A stretch of 64,000 nt of DNA from RGIG5612 sp963589005 (GCA_963589005.1 CAVAJR010000006.1:36906-100905), one strand, 5' to 3'. Shown: positions 8,296-17,906, counted from the first letter of the stretch. A program made the numbers and translations. The notes: a model not told the origin generated them from the letters alone.

Positions 8296-9798
8296 TTAAT
8301 TAAAATAATAATCAAAAATCTGTTTTGTTATATTGGCTGCCGTAGTTCCTGCCGCGTCCGCATCCTCCAAGATAACGCAGACAGCCAGCTTCTGTTCATT
8401 GTTTTCAGCCCATCCAACGAACCAGGAATGGTCATATTCCTGATCATCAGAGCGTTCCTTCTGGGCAGTTCCTGTTTTGCCATAAGCAACAAAATTACCG
8501 GGATACAGCACCTGTGCTGTACCGTCTGTTATAACTGCTCTTAAATATTCCTTAAGTGAAGCAGCTTCCTCTTCTGTAAATAAAGTCTTGTATTCCTCAT
8601 TTCTGAACTGCTTAATCACCTCGCCATATGGATTTAGTACAGCAGATACTGTATGAGGTGTCATGCATATACCGTCATTTGCTATTGCGCTAATAACCAT
8701 AGCAAGATGCAGAGGTGAAACAAGTGTATTGCCCTGCCCTATTGCCGTTGCCATTATATCAAAATCCGTATCGCTGTCTGACAGAGAAAATCTGCTTTCG
8801 TAAGATGATAAATCTACAGGCAGTGCTGTGTCAAATAGTAATTTGGAGGTTGTTTCGCTGAATTTTTCCAGATTAAGTCCTGCACCGATCGTACCGAAGG
8901 CACAGTTGCATGAATTGGCAAATGCTGTACGAAGTGTTTCCGCTCCATGCGCTCCGCTGTAACAGGAAAGTGAAGTATCTCCGACTGTAATTTCACCGGA
9001 ACAATTATATGAAAAATCCTGAGCAGCTGTCGGATTTTCCAGACAATATTCATATAATGTAAATATTTTAAATGTTGACCCCGGTGTATATAATCCCTGG
9101 GTTGCACGGTTAAGAAGTACCGTACTGTCAGAAGTGGTTTCGGCGCCCTCTTCATCGCTGCCGGAGGAAACAATGGAATCCCATATTTCACTTATAACAT
9201 TAGGGTCAAAATCGGGCTTCGATACCAATGAATATATCTCCCCGGTATCCGGATTCATGCATATGGCTGCGCCATAATTACTGCCTAAGGCATCATATAC
9301 ATAATTTTGCAGCCCTACATCAAGTGTCGTCAGAATATCATCACCGGAATTTTTCTCATTATTGAATTCGTTGGAGATTTTCTCAAACAAGCCCAGATGC
9401 GATGTAAGCAGATAATAATTATATGACGATTCAAGACCCAGCCGTCCGTTTGTAGAAAATCCAACAACATGTGCGAAGACATTGCTATATGGATAGATTC
9501 TGGTTTCTGTACCATCTTCATTAATTTCAGAATAAGCCAGCGCCGTTCCGTCTGATGCAAGAATGCTTCCTCTTTTTACTGTTTTAGTCAATGCATCAGA
9601 CCTTCTGTTATAGCTGCTGTTTATTACAGAGCTTGCCTGAAACGATAGAAAATAGGCAAAAAAGATTATAAGTGCAGCAAAGATCACAACAAAGAAGCCG
9701 AATACCTTCATGATATCCTGGTTAATTACTCTTCCTTTGTTGATCTTCTTTCGAACTCTATTTATTTTTCTTATATTTCTGTCAGAATTCATCATCAT
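8296..9798 (-). CDS. Penicillin-binding protein 2-type transpeptidase (class B)
   Basis: A 500-residue monofunctional D,D-transpeptidase that cross-links peptidoglycan. One membrane anchor at about residues 31-55 follows a basic N-terminus. The catalytic motifs are all present: STFK with S241, SCN at 296-298, and KTG at 441-443. It overlaps the FtsW/RodA gene by 17 bases, pairing a polymerase with its cognate transpeptidase. This PbpA-like form has a short N-terminal dimerisation domain. Whether it serves division, elongation or sporulation cannot be decided. Three Met codons in a row open the reading frame, so the start is uncertain by up to two codons. Confidence 0.9.
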   Translation of the reverse strand: MMMNSDRNIRKINRVRKKINKGRVINQDIMKVFGFFVVIFAALIIFFAYFLSFQASSVINSSYNRRSDALTKTVKRGSILASDGTALAYSEINEDGTETRIYPYSNVFAHVVGFSTNGRLGLESSYNYYLLTSHLGLFEKISNEFNNEKNSGDDILTTLDVGLQNYVYDALGSNYGAAICMNPDTGEIYSLVSKPDFDPNVISEIWDSIVSSGSDEEGAETTSDSTVLLNRATQGLYTPGSTFKIFTLYEYCLENPTAAQDFSYNCSGEITVGDTSLSCYSGAHGAETLRTAFANSCNCAFGTIGAGLNLEKFSETTSKLLFDTALPVDLSSYESRFSLSDSDTDFDIMATAIGQGNTLVSPLHLAMVISAIANDGICMTPHTVSAVLNPYGEVIKQFRNEEYKTLFTEEEAASLKEYLRAVITDGTAQVLYPGNFVAYGKTGTAQKERSDDQEYDHSWFVGWAENNEQKLAVCVILEDADAAGTTAANITKQIFDYYFN

Positions 9799-11635
9799 CT
9801 ATACTGTCAGGGTCAATCATTATTATGGTTCTCTTATTAGCTTCGTTTCCGGAAGTTTTGCCATGTAATCTGTCCCCTGCATCATCAATTGTACCCAGCT
9901 CTCTTACTTTTAAGCGGCCATTGTATTCGGCATTTCTATTAACATTCGTCCTGCTTGCGTCATGAGCATTATGCTGATCAATGGTATAAGCTGTTTGTTT
10001 GTGGCTTGTCCTTATGACAGCATTTTCCGTGTTCTTCGGATATTCATCATCGTCATCATACTCACTATCATAACTGCCGTCATAATATTCCTCTCCATAG
10101 TATTCCTCATCATCGTACGAAGCATCATTTTCAGAATCTGCATCATAACCGACATCGCCTTCTGGATACAGTTTTTCGTTTGAACCATGCTGTTCATTGC
10201 GATGATAATAATTATATGCGTTTTCTTCCTGCTGCTCGTCATCTTCTGCCAGATCTTCATAACCGGCGAATTCTGAAATATCAGCTCCGGATGCAACCAT
10301 TTTTCTCTCATGCGCAACATCTGATTCCGATATAACATACAGGGACTGAATTATGCCAAGCATGATCATTGAGGCCAGAATTGAACTTCCTCCGCTGGAG
10401 ATAAAAGGAAGCGTAACACCTGTAAGCGGTATGAATTTAAGAGCGCCTCCTATGGTAAGGAACACCTGGATGGCATAAGACACGCCCAGTCCAAATGCCA
10501 GCAGCTTATAAAATGTAGACTCAATCCTTATTGCTACCCTGAATATCATTAAAGTAAAACATAGGCACAATAATATAAGGAATATTGCAAATATCGCTCC
10601 CAGCTCTTCTGAAATGGCAGATATTACCATATCCTTTGAAATAAGCGGTATTGATGTAGGACTTCCCTTAAAAAGCCCTGAGCCAAACCAGCCTCCGGTA
10701 CCCACAGCAAATAATGACTGAGCGATCTGATATCCGTCACCTTCTATGTCTGCCCATGGATCCAGCCATGCAGACACACGCACCTGCACATGACTAAACA
10801 TCTTATATGCAACAACTGCAGCAGCGGCAAATCCCGCTGTCCCGAGAAATATGTATCTGAACTTGCGTGTTGCAACATACAGCATCATCAAGTATATGAC
10901 AAATAAAATAAATGCAGAACCCAGATCCTTACACATAACCTGAATGAGCACATGAATTGCCGCACATATAGCAGTTATAACGACATTTTTAAATGAATTA
11001 GATTTGTTAAATGCAGCTGCGACAAACAAAACAAATATTATTTTAACGAATTCCAACGGTTGGAATGAAAAAGGCCCCAGCTCAAGGGAAAGCTTAGCTC
11101 CTCTTGATACTGCCGAAAGAACAAATACCAGCATTAAAAGTCCCATGCCGACAATGCAGTAAATCCATGTAAGGTTCTTAAGAAAGGACATATGCTTGCA
11201 GAATATGCACAAAATAACAAAAATCACTGTGCCTGCCAGGATTATAAGAAATTGCTTAATTGAATTACTAAGCGAAAGTCGGGTCTGTATTATAAATCCG
11301 ATAGTCAGGAACATGCACATTACATTGTTTAATCCCGGATTCAGATGTACAACCCGGGGAATGAAGATCGTCATGAACATCAAATATGCCAGCTGGGCAA
11401 TATAAAAGCTTACGACATACCAGATGTTCAGATCTGCATTATCCGTCAGAATATTCAGACATATAACAAAAAATGCCATGGCATGTATTGCAAGCATAAG
11501 CACTCTTTGTAATGAAAATGTATTCGTTTTTGTTTCATCCGGAATATCTCTTTGTGCCATAAAAGACGCCAAAGTAAATGTTCCGAAGCAAATTATTATA
11601 AGATATTTACATATTGTAAGAACAATATCAATCAT
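9782..11635 (-). CDS. FtsW/RodA/SpoVE-family peptidoglycan glycosyltransferase with acidic C-terminal tail
   Basis: A 617-residue SEDS protein. About ten membrane helices span residues 5-435, with the family motifs SISEELGA-like (SAISEELG at 339-346) and TGVTLPFISSGGSS (405-418). It polymerises glycan strands together with the downstream class B PBP. Unusually, residues 440-617 form a hydrophilic, low-complexity tail, very acidic and Tyr-rich from about 451 to 535 (10031-10285), which ordinary SEDS proteins of about 400-440 residues lack. The tail is in frame, ends in MIDPDSIDDDEF and overlaps the next gene. It starts inside the end of ruvB (8-base overlap). Confidence 0.9.
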   Translation of the reverse strand: MIDIVLTICKYLIIICFGTFTLASFMAQRDIPDETKTNTFSLQRVLMLAIHAMAFFVICLNILTDNADLNIWYVVSFYIAQLAYLMFMTIFIPRVVHLNPGLNNVMCMFLTIGFIIQTRLSLSNSIKQFLIILAGTVIFVILCIFCKHMSFLKNLTWIYCIVGMGLLMLVFVLSAVSRGAKLSLELGPFSFQPLEFVKIIFVLFVAAAFNKSNSFKNVVITAICAAIHVLIQVMCKDLGSAFILFVIYLMMLYVATRKFRYIFLGTAGFAAAAVVAYKMFSHVQVRVSAWLDPWADIEGDGYQIAQSLFAVGTGGWFGSGLFKGSPTSIPLISKDMVISAISEELGAIFAIFLILLCLCFTLMIFRVAIRIESTFYKLLAFGLGVSYAIQVFLTIGGALKFIPLTGVTLPFISSGGSSILASMIMLGIIQSLYVISESDVAHERKMVASGADISEFAGYEDLAEDDEQQEENAYNYYHRNEQHGSNEKLYPEGDVGYDADSENDASYDDEEYYGEEYYDGSYDSEYDDDDEYPKNTENAVIRTSHKQTAYTIDQHNAHDASRTNVNRNAEYNGRLKVRELGTIDDAGDRLHGKTSGNEANKRTIIMIDPDSIDDDEF

Positions 11636-12626
11636 TTGACAATCCTAAATGTGAATAAGCAAGATCTGTTGCCATTCGTCCTCTTGGTGTTCTGTTGATA
11701 AATCCGCATTTTACAAGATATGGTTCGTATACATCCTCTACAGTTCCGGGATCCTCACCAACAGCGGCTGACAGAGTATCAAGACCTACCGGGCCGCCCA
11801 TGAATTTATTGATCATAGTTGTAAGTATCAGCCTGTCTGTAAGATCAAGTCCTCTGTTATCTATATCCAAAAGTCCCAGTGCTTCATCAACGATCTCGCC
11901 GGTAATATATCCGTTGTATTTAACCTGGGCATAATCCCTTACTCTTCTTAATATGCGATTGGCTATACGAGGCGTTCCTCTTGAGCAATTGCCTATCTCA
12001 AGGGCTCCGCTCTCATCAATGTCAGCATTTAATTTTCTGGCGGAATTGGTGACTATCTGTGCCAATTCTTCAGGTTCGTAATACTCCATCCTATGGATAA
12101 TTCCGAATCTGTCTCTTAAAGGAGCTGATAAAAGTCCTGCTCTGGTTGTAGCTCCTATCAATGTAAACGGTTCAACATTGATACGCCTTACTATAGTCTG
12201 TTCGCCATTTTCTATTACGGCATCAAATACAAAATCTTCCATAACAGAATATAAGGCTTCTTCCACAGGCTTACTGAGTCTGTGGATCTCGTCAACAAAC
12301 AGCACTCCGCCTGTAGGCAGCTGTTTAATGATCGCAAGTATCTCTCCGGGATATTCAATGGCAGGTCCTGAAACGATCTTCATTTTTCGGTTCATTTCAT
12401 TTGCAATGATCCCGGCTAATGTTGTTTTGCCCAGTCCCGGTGGTCCGTATAAGAGCACATGGTCAATCGGCTCGTTTCTGTCACTTGCCGCCTTTATATA
12501 TATTTTCAGGTTTTCCTTAATTCGCTTCTGGCCGATGTAGGTATCAAAGCTCTGAGGCCTTAAATTATTTTCAGTCTCATGTTCATCAGGCAATATATTT
12601 GTATTTATCGGATTATCCTTGGCCAT
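11628..12626 (-). CDS. ruvB: Holliday junction branch migration DNA helicase RuvB
   Basis: 332 residues. An AAA+ motor with Walker A GPPGLGKTT (61-69), Walker B FVDEIH, sensor GATTRAG and a C-terminal winged helix ending TPRGRMATDLAY. With RuvA it drives branch migration of Holliday junctions. It follows ruvA by 7 bases. Confidence 0.97.
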   Translation of the reverse strand: MAKDNPINTNILPDEHETENNLRPQSFDTYIGQKRIKENLKIYIKAASDRNEPIDHVLLYGPPGLGKTTLAGIIANEMNRKMKIVSGPAIEYPGEILAIIKQLPTGGVLFVDEIHRLSKPVEEALYSVMEDFVFDAVIENGEQTIVRRINVEPFTLIGATTRAGLLSAPLRDRFGIIHRMEYYEPEELAQIVTNSARKLNADIDESGALEIGNCSRGTPRIANRILRRVRDYAQVKYNGYITGEIVDEALGLLDIDNRGLDLTDRLILTTMINKFMGGPVGLDTLSAAVGEDPGTVEDVYEPYLVKCGFINRTPRGRMATDLAYSHLGLSND

Positions 12627-12633
12627 GCTTCAC

Positions 12634-13221
12634 CTATACATTTATATTCTTAAAAATCAGATCAATTATTGTATCTACATCTGCATCATCAGGAATATCC
12701 GTCTTGGATATAGCCTTCATGCTCTGTGCTCTGGATATACCGGTTGACTGCACAAACATGATCGCAGTTTCGATATTATTATTAACGGCAGTAGATGATC
12801 TGCCTGCAGAAATTGCAATTTCATTTTTGAACTTGCCCTTCAGATCAACTACAAGCTTCTGAGCAGTCTTCAGCCCTATCCCCTTTGATGTTGAAATAAG
12901 CTTGGCATCTTCAGCTGCAATTGCCATTTTCAGCTCTTCTGTGCTTATATTTGATAAAATTCCGAGAGCTCCCTTAGGTCCCACTCCACTTACGGTAATT
13001 AGCTGCTTAAACATATACAGATCCTCACTGCTTAAGAATCCATACAGAGACATATCGTCCTCTTTTACAGCCATGTGCGTGTAAACAACAACTTCCATGC
13101 CTTCTGAAAGCTTGTATAAAGCCGAAGAAGGCATGGAAATATAAAATCCTATGTCATGACAGTCCAGAATGATATAACTGTCACCAACTAAATTAATGAT
13201 TCCTTTTATAAAACTTATCAT
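12634..13221 (-). CDS. ruvA: Holliday junction branch migration protein RuvA
   Basis: 195 residues. The OB-fold N-terminus (MISFIKGIINLVGDSYIILD), helix-hairpin-helix segments (VSGVGPKGALGIL, STSKGIGLKTAQKLVVDLK) and a short C-terminal domain III are in order. RuvA tetramers bind four-way junctions and load RuvB. The ATG at 13221 matches the family N-terminus. An ATG at 13251 would add ten unlike residues and overlap tpiA. No strong ribosome site is seen, so coupling to tpiA translation is likely. Confidence 0.94.
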   Translation of the reverse strand: MISFIKGIINLVGDSYIILDCHDIGFYISMPSSALYKLSEGMEVVVYTHMAVKEDDMSLYGFLSSEDLYMFKQLITVSGVGPKGALGILSNISTEELKMAIAAEDAKLISTSKGIGLKTAQKLVVDLKGKFKNEIAISAGRSSTAVNNNIETAIMFVQSTGISRAQSMKAISKTDIPDDADVDTIIDLIFKNINV

Positions 13222-13231
13222 ATTATACGAA

Positions 13232-13981
13232 TCATGCGTTGTAATGGACAATACGTCCGAAATCAGCCTTAAGGCTTGCTCCGCCTACAAGACCGCCATC
13301 AATATCCTCCATGTTGAACAGGTCATTGGCAGAATCACCGGTAACCGATCCGCCATACAGTATTCTGATTTCTCCTGCAGTTTCTGCACCATAGATTTCA
13401 GAAATCGTATTACGGATATGGCGGCATACCTCTTCAGCCTGTTCCTTTGTAGCAACCTTGCCTGTTCCTATTGCCCAGATCGGTTCATATGCAATAATAG
13501 CCTCCTTGGCCTGCTCTGCCGGAATATTTGCAAATGCATTCTTGATCTGGCCAGAAATCCATTCAAGCGTTATGCCTGATTCTCTCTGTTCAAGCGTCTC
13601 ACCGCAGCATACAATAGGTATCAGCTCATTCTTAAAAGCCTGAATGATCTTCTTATTTACTGTCTCATCCGTTTCTGCAAAATACTGTCTGCGCTCAGAA
13701 TGACCGATAATTACATATTCAACACCTGATTCATATAACATCTTAGCAGATATTTCTCCTGTATATGCACCCTTATCTTCAAAATGCATATTTTGTGCAC
13801 CAACAGAAACACTGCTTCCTTTAAGCATTTCTATAGCAACCGGAATGTCGATGAAAGGAACGCACAATATAACATCTACATCATCGCTTTGAATCAAAGG
13901 TATAATCTCATTCAGTAATTCCTCTGCTTCATGCGGAGTTTTGTTCATTTTCCAATTTCCTGCAGCAATTTTTCTTCTCAT
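13232..13981 (-). CDS. tpiA: Triosephosphate isomerase
   Basis: 249 residues, normal for the family. The active-site residues are Lys11 in GNWKMN, His94 in IIGHSERR and Glu166 in AYEPIWAIGTG. The phosphate loop GGSV is near the end. It interconverts dihydroxyacetone phosphate and glyceraldehyde 3-phosphate. It follows pgk by 70 bases. A phosphoglycerate mutase, a frequent neighbour in Firmicutes, is absent and gapA is 33 kb away. Confidence 0.97.
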   Translation of the reverse strand: MRRKIAAGNWKMNKTPHEAEELLNEIIPLIQSDDVDVILCVPFIDIPVAIEMLKGSSVSVGAQNMHFEDKGAYTGEISAKMLYESGVEYVIIGHSERRQYFAETDETVNKKIIQAFKNELIPIVCCGETLEQRESGITLEWISGQIKNAFANIPAEQAKEAIIAYEPIWAIGTGKVATKEQAEEVCRHIRNTISEIYGAETAGEIRILYGGSVTGDSANDLFNMEDIDGGLVGGASLKADFGRIVHYNA

Positions 13982-14051
13982 TTTAATTTCCTCTACTACA
14001 ATTTATTTATATTTAAAACATGCAATGATAAAAGGTTATCATCTTGCTGAT

Positions 14052-15245
14052 TTATTTCTCTGCTATGACTGCAACTCCAGGCAGCTCCTTACCCTCAAGA
14101 AACTCCAGTGAAGCTCCGCCGCCTGTAGATATGTGAGTCATCTTATCACCATATCCCAACTGGTTAACAGCTGCAGCACTGTCACCGCCGCCGATTATAG
14201 TTGTGGCATCAAGATCTGCCAGCGCAGCGGCAATTGCCTTCGTTCCTTCTGCAAAATTAGCAGTCTCGAACACACCCATAGGTCCATTCCATATAACAGT
14301 CTTACCGTCCTTTATAGCATCTTTAAACAGTTCAATTGATTTAGGACCGATATCAAGACCCATCATATCATCAGGGATCTCATTTATATCACAAGCCTTG
14401 CACGGAACATCATTTGATATTTCAGATGCAATAATACAATCAACAGGAAGTAATAGCTTAACCTTCTTCTCAGCTGCCTTCTTAACCATATTGGATGCAT
14501 AATCAAGATAATCCTCTTCAACTAAAGACTTGCCTATCTTGCCGCCTGCCGCTTTAATAAAGGTATATGCCATTCCTCCGCCGATCAGAAGTACATCTAC
14601 CTTTTCCAGAAGATTATCAATAACTGAAATCTTGGAAGAAACCTTGGAACCGCCCAGAATTGCTGCGAACGGTCTGACAGGATTATCCACAGCATTTCCG
14701 AGGAAATTTATTTCCTTTTCCATAAGATATCCTACAACAGCCACTGGCACATACGAAGTTACACCGGCAGTCGAGGAATGTGCTCTATGAGCTGTTCCGA
14801 AAGCATCATTAACATAAATATCTGCAAGCGAGGCCAGATCCTTAGAGAGATTCTCGCCATTTCTTTCTTCTTCAGGACGAAATCTTGTATTTTCAAGAAG
14901 AATAACCTCTCCATCCTTCATTGTCTGAACTGCTGCTCTTGCATTTGCACCAACTACTTCATTATCCTTGGCAAATACAACCTTCTGTCCTAAGATTTCA
15001 GAAAGCCTCTCGGCTATAGGCGCCAGTGTTAAATCCTCCTTAACCTGTCCCTTAGGCTTGCCCATGTGAGAACAGAGAATAATTCTGCCTCCGTCATTAA
15101 CAAGCTTCTTTATGGTAGGAACAGCAGCCGTTATACGTGTATCGTCAGTGATCTTGCCGTCCTGAACAGGTACATTAAAGTCACATCTTACAAGGACCTT
15201 CTTGCCTTTAACATTAATATCATCAATAGTTTTTTTGTTAAGCAT
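14052..15245 (-). CDS. pgk: Phosphoglycerate kinase
   Basis: 397 residues. The N-terminal signature VLVRCDFNVPVQDG, the substrate-binding SHMGKPKG, and the C-terminal nucleotide-binding GGGDSAAAVNQ and STGGGASLEFLEGKELPG are intact. It makes ATP from 1,3-bisphosphoglycerate. Upstream lies the lysozyme gene, 13 bases away on the same strand, so pgk may be transcribed partly from that promoter. Confidence 0.97.
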   Translation of the reverse strand: MLNKKTIDDINVKGKKVLVRCDFNVPVQDGKITDDTRITAAVPTIKKLVNDGGRIILCSHMGKPKGQVKEDLTLAPIAERLSEILGQKVVFAKDNEVVGANARAAVQTMKDGEVILLENTRFRPEEERNGENLSKDLASLADIYVNDAFGTAHRAHSSTAGVTSYVPVAVVGYLMEKEINFLGNAVDNPVRPFAAILGGSKVSSKISVIDNLLEKVDVLLIGGGMAYTFIKAAGGKIGKSLVEEDYLDYASNMVKKAAEKKVKLLLPVDCIIASEISNDVPCKACDINEIPDDMMGLDIGPKSIELFKDAIKDGKTVIWNGPMGVFETANFAEGTKAIAAALADLDATTIIGGGDSAAAVNQLGYGDKMTHISTGGGASLEFLEGKELPGVAVIAEK

Positions 15246-15258
15246 ATCTTCTCCTCTC

Positions 15259-16104
15259 CTAATCTGCTGATTCAGAAACTCTTACATTCATATCAACCCA
15301 CATTTCAGTTCCGTCTACAGTTCCTTCACTGGAGTACTGCCACATATTAATGGCAAGATCCGTAGACAGTGTATCTGAATATTTTGCTAACCAAATGTCA
15401 TAATGTTTTATCTTGTCAAAATCAAGCTTATTGTTAAACCAGGTTTCATTGGCATATATGCCACCTCTGTATCCTGCTTCCTCGATCTTTTGGCAGAATG
15501 CAATAGCTACTTTAGTAAAATCTTCTGCAGTAAGCTCATCCGTTCTTGCGGTGTCGTATACTTCTTCCATATCTATATATACTGGCATCTCGATCTTATG
15601 TCCTGAAATATATTTCAAAACATACTCAGCCTCTTTCTCTGCCTCGTCCTCGCTGATGGCCTGGGTTACAAAGTATACCCCCACCTTAAGTCCAGCCTTC
15701 TGCGCAGCCTTAATATATTTTTCAAAGTTCTCATCCAGAAACAGTCCGCCTTCTGTATAACCCCGATATCCAAGACGAAGGATCACATATTCAATTCCGT
15801 ATTTTTTCACAGCTGCGAAGTCAATATCCTCGACCCATTGCGAAATATCAATTCCAACGCTGCTGGAATAACCGTCTCTGTTGTAATCCATAAATCCTTT
15901 GTCATCAGTTTTCCAGTATGCATCTTCAAGTACAAGACCGGAATTAAAATTAACTGATGTGATTTCCTTAGCAGAACAAGACGATATAGAAATGAATAAA
16001 ATTAAGCCTAAAACAACAGTTGCAGCAATTGCTGCAATCCAAGGGTGCCTTACTATATAAAGCTTGATATTATCCAACACCTTTGTAAATAAGTTTCGCT
16101 TCAT
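15259..16104 (-). CDS. GH25 family lysozyme (N-acetylmuramidase), membrane anchored
   Basis: 281 residues. A basic N-terminus and one hydrophobic helix (about residues 21-41, ending FISISSCSA) act as signal or anchor. The catalytic GH25 domain follows, with GIDISQW, YVILRLGYRG and the acidic pair in VYIDMEE. It ends WVDMNVRVSESAD, so no cell-wall-binding repeats are present. It hydrolyses the MurNAc-GlcNAc bond and probably acts in wall remodelling. Two in-frame ATG codons exist (16113 and 16104). The upstream one lies inside a TATAAT hexamer, so 16104 is preferred. Confidence 0.88.
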   Translation of the reverse strand: MKRNLFTKVLDNIKLYIVRHPWIAAIAATVVLGLILFISISSCSAKEITSVNFNSGLVLEDAYWKTDDKGFMDYNRDGYSSSVGIDISQWVEDIDFAAVKKYGIEYVILRLGYRGYTEGGLFLDENFEKYIKAAQKAGLKVGVYFVTQAISEDEAEKEAEYVLKYISGHKIEMPVYIDMEEVYDTARTDELTAEDFTKVAIAFCQKIEEAGYRGGIYANETWFNNKLDFDKIKHYDIWLAKYSDTLSTDLAINMWQYSSEGTVDGTEMWVDMNVRVSESAD

Positions 16105-16111
16105 AGCTTGC

Positions 16112-16139
16112 ATTATAGCACTTAATAGTATTTCAGCAA
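16112..16139 (-). promoter_or_regulatory. Predicted promoter, possibly leaderless, for GH25 lysozyme
   Basis: On the minus strand, TTGCTG (16139-16134), a 16-base spacer and a perfect TATAAT (16117-16112). The expected transcription start, about 7 bases downstream, coincides with the ATG at 16104, and no purine-rich ribosome site precedes that ATG. This predicts a leaderless or nearly leaderless message. Confidence 0.45.
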
Positions 16140-16239
16140 CACAAATCGCACTTCGCTTACATTATTAGGTCAATAGTGATTGTATATTTTTCCGAACATG
16201 AATACTGCCAGATTGTATTTTATAAATACACAAAGAAAA

Positions 16240-16316
16240 ATGCTGCGTTTGCAGCATGTGCACATTGCATAATTTATTAAAAAATTTTTGTTAATAATAT
16301 GTGCAATGTATATAAT
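16240..16316 (+). promoter_or_regulatory. Promoter with nested inverted repeats upstream of the fatty-acid transporter
   Basis: TTGTTA (16288-16293), 17-base spacer and TATAAT (16311-16316) form a strong promoter for the plus-strand transporter. Two nested inverted repeats straddle the -35 and spacer: ACATTGCA (16262-16269) with TGCAATGT (16302-16309), and TTATTAA (16274-16280) with TTAATAA (16291-16297). A separate hairpin, ATGCTGC-GTTT-GCAGCAT, is at 16240-16257. The layout suggests a repressor operator, but no adjacent regulator gene is present. Confidence 0.55.
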
Positions 16317-16390
16317 AAAGTACAACATTTGTGTTCTTAAAGGTATATAATATAAACGATTTGGAACAATATACAGGGGAGGACGAATTT

Positions 16391-17740
16391 ATGTTTAAAA
16401 AAATCACTAACGGCTGCGTTCGCGTAGTCAACAGATGGCTTCCAGATGCATTTTTGTTTGCAGTTATCCTTACGATCATTGCTTACATATTTGCAATGAT
16501 TGCAACAAAGATGGGGCCGCTTGAAATCCTTAGTGCTTGGGGAGGCACAGACGGATTCTGGGGTCTGCTCTCATTCTCAATGCAGATGGCTTGCGTACTT
16601 GTATTTGGCTCTGCTATGGCTTCATCTAAGCCGATCAAGGCATTGCTCCGTAAGATTGCCAGCTTAGCTCATAACAATTTCCAGGCAATCTTCATTACAG
16701 CATTCATTTCAACTATCTGCTGTTGGCTGAACTGGGGATTTGGTCTTATTGTAGGTGCCCTTCTTGCCAAGGAAGTAGTAAGAAAAGTTCCATCCGTTGA
16801 CTATCCGCTTCTTATTGCATCAGCATACTCAGGTTTCGTAATCTGGCATGCCGGCCTGTCAGGATCTATTCCTCTTGCACTTGCAGAAGGATATCAGGGA
16901 TCTGGCATGACTGAGAAACTGTATGCAGCAACATCTGAAACAATTTTCCATCCGATGAATATCATCATGGTTCTTGTAATTCTCTTCGTTATGCCTTTCG
17001 TATTATATGCTATGCATCCTCACAAAGATAAGGTCATTACAGTTGACCCTTCCTTATTAAAGGATGACGTTGTGATCACTCACAAGAGAGAAACTCCGGC
17101 AGAGAAGATGGAACAGTCCAAGATACTCTGGGGAATTCTTATAATCGGATGCGTTGTTTATATTGTTTATAACTTCGTTCATAACAAGGCATCTCTCGGA
17201 CTTAATGTTGTTAACTTTATCTTATTAACACTGGGAATTCTCTTCCATGGCAATTTACGAAATTACATTGATGCAATTGATGATGCAGTTAAGGGTGCTG
17301 GCGGAATCATCTTACAGTTCCCATTCTACGCAGGTATCATGGGTATAATGGTAGCCGCTAACGCTGATGGAGTATCACTTGCAAGCGTAATCTCCAATTT
17401 CTTCGTAAGTATTTCTACACCTGTTACATTCCCATTGTTGACATTCTTAAGTGCAGGTATTGTAAACTTCTTCGTACCATCAGGCGGCGGACAGTGGGCT
17501 GTTCAGGGTCCTATCGTAATGCCAGCAGCTACAGCACTTGGTATCGAACCGGGACGTGCAGCGATGGCTATCGCATGGGGCGATCAATGGACCAACATGA
17601 TCCAGCCATTCTGGGCACTGCCGATACTTGGTATCGCCAAGCTGTCAGCTAAGGATATCATGGGATATCTCGTAATCGTAACAGTATTCACCGGACTTGT
17701 TGCCTGCCTGGGATTCCTGGCTTGGGGATTATTCTTCTAG
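16391..17740 (+). CDS. Short-chain fatty acid transporter, AtoE family
   Basis: A 449-residue polytopic membrane protein of the AtoE/SCFA family (VNRWLPDAFLFAVILTII at the N-terminus, CWLNWGFGLIVGALLAKE, and the conserved FFVPSGGGQWAVQGPI near residue 360). It should carry butyrate, acetoacetate or similar acids; the direction and exact substrate are not shown by sequence. The start at 16391 has GGGGAGG 8 bases upstream; an ATG 20 codons earlier lacks one. It is monocistronic, with its own promoter and terminator, and sits next to another organic-anion carrier. Confidence 0.87.
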   Translation: MFKKITNGCVRVVNRWLPDAFLFAVILTIIAYIFAMIATKMGPLEILSAWGGTDGFWGLLSFSMQMACVLVFGSAMASSKPIKALLRKIASLAHNNFQAIFITAFISTICCWLNWGFGLIVGALLAKEVVRKVPSVDYPLLIASAYSGFVIWHAGLSGSIPLALAEGYQGSGMTEKLYAATSETIFHPMNIIMVLVILFVMPFVLYAMHPHKDKVITVDPSLLKDDVVITHKRETPAEKMEQSKILWGILIIGCVVYIVYNFVHNKASLGLNVVNFILLTLGILFHGNLRNYIDAIDDAVKGAGGIILQFPFYAGIMGIMVAANADGVSLASVISNFFVSISTPVTFPLLTFLSAGIVNFFVPSGGGQWAVQGPIVMPAATALGIEPGRAAMAIAWGDQWTNMIQPFWALPILGIAKLSAKDIMGYLVIVTVFTGLVACLGFLAWGLFF

Positions 17741-17868
17741 AAATCAAGGCAAATATATCGGATTGCTGTCAATAAAGCAAATATCCGATCAGGTGGTAAA
17801 AATGCCAATATAGATTTGGTATAAGATTTATTTAGAAATTCATTTTTTATAATATTGTTCTTAAACAA

Positions 17869-17906
17869 AATAAGAGCTATCTGCGTAATTGCAGGTAGCT
17901 CTTATT
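17869..17906. terminator. Bidirectional rho-independent terminator between convergent transporters
   Basis: AATAAGAGCTATCTGC (17869-17884) pairs with GCAGGTAGCTCTTATT (17891-17906), with one G-U pair, around a 6-base loop. T-rich tracts follow on both strands. It serves the fatty-acid transporter (plus) and the OFA transporter (minus). A second imperfect hairpin, ATCGGATTGC with GCAAATATCCGAT (17757-17789), follows the plus-strand gene directly. Nothing else was seen in this 303-base gap. Confidence 0.8.
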
